Source of the DNA: Nitratifractor sp.
Lineage (GTDB): Bacteria > Campylobacterota > Campylobacteria > Campylobacterales > Sulfurovaceae
Assembly (NCBI GenBank): GCA_024762845.1
Contig: JANTGQ010000010.1
Span: 1-17,679 of the forward strand
Direction of reading: 5' to 3'
DNA: 17,679 nucleotides
Shown here: positions 14,109-17,679 of the stretch, piece by piece
Layout of the letters: every line of letters begins with the position of its first letter
How positions within the stretch are numbered: the first letter of the stretch is position 1
Notes under the pieces: model-generated
The model's database searches: none
What the model was told of the DNA's origin: nothing
The model's input: the letters and a program-made list of their open reading frames with translations, nothing else
Position numbers and translations under genes: made by a program

Positions 14109-15044
14109 TTACTCGTTAAACGAACCTAGCGCCATTAACTTCTCGTATCTTCTATTCAAGAGCTCCTCTTTACTGAGTGCAGTCAACTCTTTTACAGAAT
14201 CAAGGTAGTAGTTTTTCAAAGCCACAGCAGCTGCCTCTTTATCTCTGTGGGCACCAATTAATGGTTCATCAATCACATCATCAACCAAAGAACTTCTCTT
14301 TAAATCTTCTGAGGTAATCTTCAGTGCCTTGGTAGCCTGTTCTACTTTGCTTGGATCATTCCACAAAATAGCGCTGCACCCCTCTGGAGAGATAACTGAA
14401 AAAACAGAGTAGTGCATCATGGCTAGTCTGTCAGCTACACCAATTGCCAAAGCTCCACCACTTCCACCTTCTCCAATCACAATAGAGACCAAAGGTACTT
14501 TTATACCTGAGAGTTCAAAAAGGTTTCTAGCAATCGCTTCGCTTTGTCCACGCTCTTCTGCTCCCAAACCTGGGTATGCACCCGGAGTGTCTATAAGCAT
14601 AAGGACTGGAATATTAAACTTCTCAGCCAATTTTACGGCTCTAAGGGCTTTACGGTAGCCTTCCGGATGGGGCATACCGAAGTTTCTTTTTATCTTGTGT
14701 TTTGTTCCACGCCCTTTTTGCTCTCCGATAACAACACTCTTTTGACCATCAATCCATCCCAGATAGCAGATAATTGCTGCATCATCTCTAAATGTTCTAT
14801 CGCCATGAATCTCCTGGGCATCTTGCATTATTAATCTTATATAATCAAGTGCATAAGGTCTATCTGGATGTCTTGCCAACTGAAGCTTCTGATAATCGCT
14901 CAAACCACCAAAGAGTTTTTTGACCTCTTTTTTTAAATCTTTGTGCAGTATCTCTACCGCTGCTACATCGCCTCTGGCTTTAGCTGATTCAATATCATTC
15001 TCTATTGACTCTATAGGTTTTTCGAAATCCAGATAGTTTGCCAT
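14109..15044 (-). CDS. accA: Acetyl-CoA carboxylase carboxyltransferase subunit alpha
   Basis: With AccD it transfers CO2 from biotin to acetyl-CoA to give malonyl-CoA, the first committed step of fatty-acid synthesis. The 311 residues match the usual length. Typical stretches are the N-terminal LDFEKPIESIE, the RPYALDYI motif, the oxyanion and CoA-site region VIGEGGSGGALAIGVAD, and SPEGCSAILW. The ATG is six bases after the fabF stop; AAGGG overlapping that stop is the likely ribosome-binding site. accD, accB and accC are not in the window. Gene order acpP-fabF-accA is well known from Campylobacterota. Confidence 0.97.
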   Translation of the reverse strand: MANYLDFEKPIESIENDIESAKARGDVAAVEILHKDLKKEVKKLFGGLSDYQKLQLARHPDRPYALDYIRLIMQDAQEIHGDRTFRDDAAIICYLGWIDGQKSVVIGEQKGRGTKHKIKRNFGMPHPEGYRKALRAVKLAEKFNIPVLMLIDTPGAYPGLGAEERGQSEAIARNLFELSGIKVPLVSIVIGEGGSGGALAIGVADRLAMMHYSVFSVISPEGCSAILWNDPSKVEQATKALKITSEDLKRSSLVDDVIDEPLIGAHRDKEAAAVALKNYYLDSVKELTALSKEELLNRRYEKLMALGSFNE

Positions 15045-15050
15045 ACTCTT

Positions 15051-16274
15051 TTACCCTTGATATTTCTTAAATATAACCACTCCGTTTGTACCTCCAAAAC
15101 CAAAGGAGTTACTCATAACTACATTAAGTTCAGCTTCACGTGCAGCGTTAGTTACATAATCTAAGTCACAATTTTCATCTGGGTGTTCGTAGTTAATTGT
15201 CGGTGGTAATACACCCTTCTCCATAGCCATTATCGAAATAACTGCTTCAATCGAGCCTGCTGCTCCAAGGCAGTGACCTATCTGACCTTTTGTAGAGCTC
15301 ACCGGTGGGCACTTCTCTTTTCCGCCAAACAACTCTTTCATTGCAGCTGTCTCATTTTTATCATTTACAGGAGTAGAGGTACCATGTGCATTTACATAAT
15401 CAATCTGCGGCTCACCTGCCATTGTGTATGCTGCTTTCATCGCACGCAATGGACCATCCATCGTAGGTGTTGTAATATGGTTGGCATCTGCACTCTCACC
15501 AAATCCAACAAGCTCACAGTAGATTTTTGCTCCACGACTCTTCGCAGACTCTAACTCTTCAAGTACAAGTGCACCTGCTCCCTCGCCCATTATAAAGCCA
15601 TCTCTTTGGGCATCAAATGGTCGTGAAGCATGTTTTGGGTCATCATTTCTAGTCGAAAGTGCCTTCATAGATGCAAAACCGCCAATCCCTACTGGACAAA
15701 TTGCAGACTCAGCACCTACAACCAACATTCTATCCGCTCCGCCAATCATAATTGTTTTCGCAGCTTCTCCAATTGCATGTGTTCCCGCTGCACAAGCTGT
15801 TACAGAACCCAAATTTGGTCCTTTTAAATTATTATAAATCGAGACAAAACCACCAAGCATATTAGCCAATGCAGAAGGAATAAAGAACGGAGATATTCTA
15901 CGAGGTCCTCTTGTTTCACAGATTACAGAGTTTCTCTCAATTGCAGGCAGTCCACCAATTCCTGATGCACAGCTTACACCAAATCTCTCGCGTTCAACAC
16001 TCTCATCAATTTCTGCATCTGCCATCGCCTCTTGGGCAGCTTTTAATCCAAACTGAATAAAACGGTCAGCTTTTTTAACCTCTTTTGCATCCATAACTGT
16101 CGTCGGATCAAAATCTTTTACCTCTCCGGCAATTTGAGCAGCAAACTTCTCCGGGTCAAACAGTGTAATTTTATCTATTCCACACTCACCATTGATAATA
16201 GCATCAAATGAACTCTCTTTATCATGTCCAAGACTGTTAATCATTCCTAGACCTGTAACAACTACTCTTCTCAC
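15051..16274 (-). CDS. fabF: 3-oxoacyl-[acyl-carrier-protein] synthase II
   Basis: Elongating condensing enzyme that extends acyl-ACP with malonyl-ACP. The 407 residues carry the complete Cys-His-His triad: Cys161 in VTACAAGTHA, His297 in NAHGTSTPVND and His334 in KGQIGHCLGAAGS, plus the final NSFGFGGTN loop. The start is GTG with TAGGAGT six bases upstream. There are 78 bases between acpP and fabF, containing a hairpin at 16330-16347. That arrangement would let acpP be made in excess over the enzymes downstream. FabF rather than FabB is chosen on overall sequence and the acpP linkage. Confidence 0.97.
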   Translation of the reverse strand: MRRVVVTGLGMINSLGHDKESSFDAIINGECGIDKITLFDPEKFAAQIAGEVKDFDPTTVMDAKEVKKADRFIQFGLKAAQEAMADAEIDESVERERFGVSCASGIGGLPAIERNSVICETRGPRRISPFFIPSALANMLGGFVSIYNNLKGPNLGSVTACAAGTHAIGEAAKTIMIGGADRMLVVGAESAICPVGIGGFASMKALSTRNDDPKHASRPFDAQRDGFIMGEGAGALVLEELESAKSRGAKIYCELVGFGESADANHITTPTMDGPLRAMKAAYTMAGEPQIDYVNAHGTSTPVNDKNETAAMKELFGGKEKCPPVSSTKGQIGHCLGAAGSIEAVISIMAMEKGVLPPTINYEHPDENCDLDYVTNAAREAELNVVMSNSFGFGGTNGVVIFKKYQG

Positions 16275-16329
16275 CAGTGACTCCTAATTTTCGAATAAAG
16301 AGAGCAAAGTTTCTTAAAACCCTCCTCTC

Positions 16330-16347
16330 TTCCCCTCGCAAGGGGAA
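16330..16347 (-). terminator. Hairpin just after acpP (partial terminator or mRNA stabiliser)
   Basis: TTCCCCT and AGGGGAA form a 7-bp GC-rich stem with a four-base loop (TGCG on the minus strand). It begins five bases after the acpP stop codon. There is no immediate T run (only TTTT about 13 bases later), so it may act as an RNA-processing or 3'-protecting structure, or as a leaky terminator, between acpP and fabF. Confidence 0.5.
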
Positions 16348-16352
16348 TATAA

Positions 16353-16586
16353 TTAAGCCTTAGCTTCTTCGATGAATTTTACTGCATCTGCAACAGTTGC
16401 AATACCTTCTGCACTCTCATCAGGGATCTCAATATCAAACTTCTCTTCTAGCGCCATAACTAGTTCAACTACATCTAAACTATCTGCACCAAGATCATCA
16501 ACAAATTTTGAATCCTCTTTAATTACATCAAGATTTGCACCTAGTTGTTCTGCAACAACCTCTTTTACTTCATCTAAAATTGCCAT
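16353..16586 (-). CDS. acpP: Acyl carrier protein
   Basis: A 77-residue acidic helical protein that carries growing acyl chains on a phosphopantetheine arm attached to Ser36 in the invariant GADSLD motif. Length, the four-helix pattern and the acidic helix II (VVELVMALEEKF) are all standard. AAGGAGT five bases before the ATG is a strong ribosome-binding site, fitting the high expression of this protein. It is the first gene of the fatty-acid group, with its own -10 box at 16614-16619. Confidence 0.98.
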   Translation of the reverse strand: MAILDEVKEVVAEQLGANLDVIKEDSKFVDDLGADSLDVVELVMALEEKFDIEIPDESAEGIATVADAVKFIEEAKA

Positions 16587-16613
16587 AAACGACTCCTTAA
16601 AAAATATGCCATA

Positions 16614-16619
16614 AGTATA
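16614..16619 (-). promoter_or_regulatory. -10 box of acpP
   Basis: TATACT on the minus strand lies 28 bases before the acpP ATG. The -35 position carries AACTTT, a poor match, and coincides with the tandem CTTAAC repeat, which suggests that activator contact may replace a -35 box. Confidence 0.5.
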
Positions 16620-16629
16620 ACTAAAATTC

Positions 16630-16645
16630 GTTAAGAAAAGTTAAG
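16630..16645 (-). promoter_or_regulatory. Tandem CTTAAC repeat upstream of acpP, candidate regulator site
   Basis: On the minus strand CTTAAC (16645-16640) and CTTAAC (16635-16630) are identical direct repeats separated by TTTT, so they repeat every 10 bp. OmpR-family regulators commonly bind direct repeats one helical turn apart, and some known sites contain CTTAA. The repeat overlaps the -35 region of acpP and lies about 36 bases after the end of a histidine-kinase gene whose partner is an OmpR-type regulator. That link is inference. Confidence 0.4.
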
Positions 16646-16681
16646 AAAGAGAGAAAATGAACTCCATAAAAGGCGTAATTA

Positions 16682-17509
16682 TTACTTTTTTAGTGTAGAA
16701 AAATCTAAAATCACCTCTGTTCCCACCCCTCTTTGAGACTCTATTATCAACCCTACACCTTCACTGTCACAATACCTTCTTACAATTGCCAAACCAATCC
16801 CTTCACCTTTTAAACCCTCACTCCCCTGATAATAACGCTGATAGATAAGCGGCAACTCACTCGCCTCAATTCCTATACCGAAATCTTTAATACGCAACTG
16901 CGACTTTTGCATAGTAATCTCGATTGCAGACTCTTTGGGAGAGTATTTAATACTATTTTCTATGATATTATCGATAACCTGCTCCAAGCCTATTTTATCT
17001 GTATAAATTCTCATACTCTCCAAATTCAGATGAAAACTGTTTCTGTTTAAGTATCGAAAAAAAACGACTCTCTCCTCAACAAGAGCTTTCAGGTTAAAAA
17101 CCTCTCTTTCAATCGGCATCAGCTCCTTCTTCAGATTATATGCAAGCATATCATAGAGTCGTCTAAAGCGCCTTAGTGCCTCTTCTATGCGTGCAATGCG
17201 TCGCAGTCGCTTTGGATTCTCTTCTCCTTTTTGTAGCATCTCAATATTGGCTTTAATAGTAGCAATTGGTAAATTTAACTCATGAAGAGACTCTTTAATT
17301 AGATGCTCGAGCTTTTTATCCTGACTCTCTTTAGGCTCATATGCTACAAGCAAAATCAGATACGCGCTTATAAAAATAGCTGGTGTAATAAATATGAAAG
17401 CGCTAAAGTAGTTACTTTTAGTAAACTCCAAATTAAAAAAGAGCACTGCATGCAGACCAAAGAGTAGTATAATTACCAAACAGATAAGTACAAACAGCCA
17501 CCACTTCAT
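16682..17509 (-). CDS. Membrane-bound sensor histidine kinase
   Basis: The 275 residues begin with two membrane helices (about 5-26 and 36-57) joined by a very short periplasmic loop of around ten residues, so the protein probably senses the membrane itself or a partner rather than a periplasmic ligand. The HisKA helix has the H-box ESLHELNLPIAT with His76 as the predicted phosphate acceptor. The ATPase domain shows the N-box DNIIENSIKYS, G1 DFGIGI, the F-box-like YQRYY and G2 GEGIGLAIV. It ends in a short strand, typical of class I kinases. The ATG overlaps the regulator stop as ATGA, so the pair is co-translated. Signal and targets are unknown. Confidence 0.92.
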   Translation of the reverse strand: MKWWLFVLICLVIILLFGLHAVLFFNLEFTKSNYFSAFIFITPAIFISAYLILLVAYEPKESQDKKLEHLIKESLHELNLPIATIKANIEMLQKGEENPKRLRRIARIEEALRRFRRLYDMLAYNLKKELMPIEREVFNLKALVEERVVFFRYLNRNSFHLNLESMRIYTDKIGLEQVIDNIIENSIKYSPKESAIEITMQKSQLRIKDFGIGIEASELPLIYQRYYQGSEGLKGEGIGLAIVRRYCDSEGVGLIIESQRGVGTEVILDFSTLKK

Positions 17510-17679
17510 ATTTTGCTGCTCTCAAACCTGTAACCATAGCCTCTAATAACCTCTATGGCGTTTGGGAAATACTTTTTAAGTTTGGCTATATAGACACGCA
17601 GGGCACCGTTACTTGGCTCCTCATCCCTCCACACTGCACGATATATCTCTTCTAAAGAGAGTGCTTTTGTATCATGTAA
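17506..17679 (-). CDS. OmpR/PhoB-family response regulator, C-terminal part only
   Basis: The last 57 codons of a regulator, with its 5' end beyond the window. The translation includes ALSLEEIYRAVW, SNGALRVYIAKLKKYF and the closing wing VIRGYGYRF, which is the hallmark of the OmpR-type winged helix: the recognition helix, then the RGxGYRF hairpin. The receiver domain and phospho-acceptor Asp are outside the window. The stop TGA overlaps the kinase ATG by two bases, so the two form one two-component operon. Confidence 0.9.
   Translation of the reverse strand, partial: LHDTKALSLEEIYRAVWRDEEPSNGALRVYIAKLKKYFPNAIEVIRGYGYRFESSKI

Noticed and set aside
16668..16689. GTAATTATTAC palindrome with a following T run at the 3' end of the histidine kinase gene
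   Set aside because: The T run is on the plus strand, within the end of the minus-strand gene, so it is oriented wrongly to end the kinase transcript, and no plus-strand gene precedes it.
1..17679. CRISPR array, prophage, insertion sequence, toxin-antitoxin or defence cassette
   Set aside because: No regularly spaced direct repeats, transposase, integrase, phage structural or defence genes are seen; nearly every gene is a recognisable housekeeping gene.

Overview
The window looks like a chromosomal housekeeping segment of an AT-rich member of the Campylobacterota (Epsilonproteobacteria). The evidence is protein character: a roughly 390-residue DapD of the epsilonproteobacterial type, a short-form HisG, a B-type aconitase, type III pantothenate kinase, and an S4 protein / TsaE / LptB neighbourhood as known from Campylobacter and Helicobacter. 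Free-living relatives of Sulfurimonas or Sulfurovum fit best, but I cannot fix the genus. No phage, IS transposase or CRISPR array is visible.

Left part (1-6130). A tRNA-Leu(CAA) and a HU-family gene lie on the minus strand. Divergently, ftsK, a small unrecognised lysine-tailed protein and acnB lie on the plus strand. There are terminator-like hairpins after the small protein and after acnB.

Middle (6139-10848). A tightly packed minus-strand operon reads dapD - orf80 - S4 protein - trpD - tsaE - lptB - Nudix hydrolase. Genes overlap by 1 to 11 bases or are separated by at most about 11 bases. One good promoter lies upstream of dapD. The operon mixes lysine/peptidoglycan precursor synthesis, tryptophan synthesis, tRNA modification, LPS export and probable metabolite repair.

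Intergenic region (10791-11418). This is the least explained stretch. It holds a 141-bp imperfect palindrome bounded by perfect 10-bp inverted repeats with a UACG-type loop, a second 10-bp inverted repeat, several short palindromes, and a promoter plus hairpin-rich leader for a plus-strand outer-membrane beta-barrel protein (11419-12111).

Right part (12167-17679). A second minus-strand series reads response regulator (partial at the window edge) - histidine kinase - [acpP promoter] - acpP - fabF - accA - coaX - hisG - methyltransferase. acpP, fabF and accA serve fatty-acid synthesis, and coaX makes the CoA precursor from which the ACP phosphopantetheine arm derives, so they form a coherent group. 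A tandem CTTAAC repeat with 10-bp spacing sits between the two-component genes and the acpP -10 box and is a candidate regulator site.

Most of the window is conventional. Start codons were moved from the longest reading frame for ftsK, the outer-membrane protein, hisG and the methyltransferase, on ribosome-binding-site and family grounds. I did not find a convincing new multi-gene system. The palindromic element, the tandem repeat upstream of acpP and the Nudix gene following lptB are the points most worth checking.
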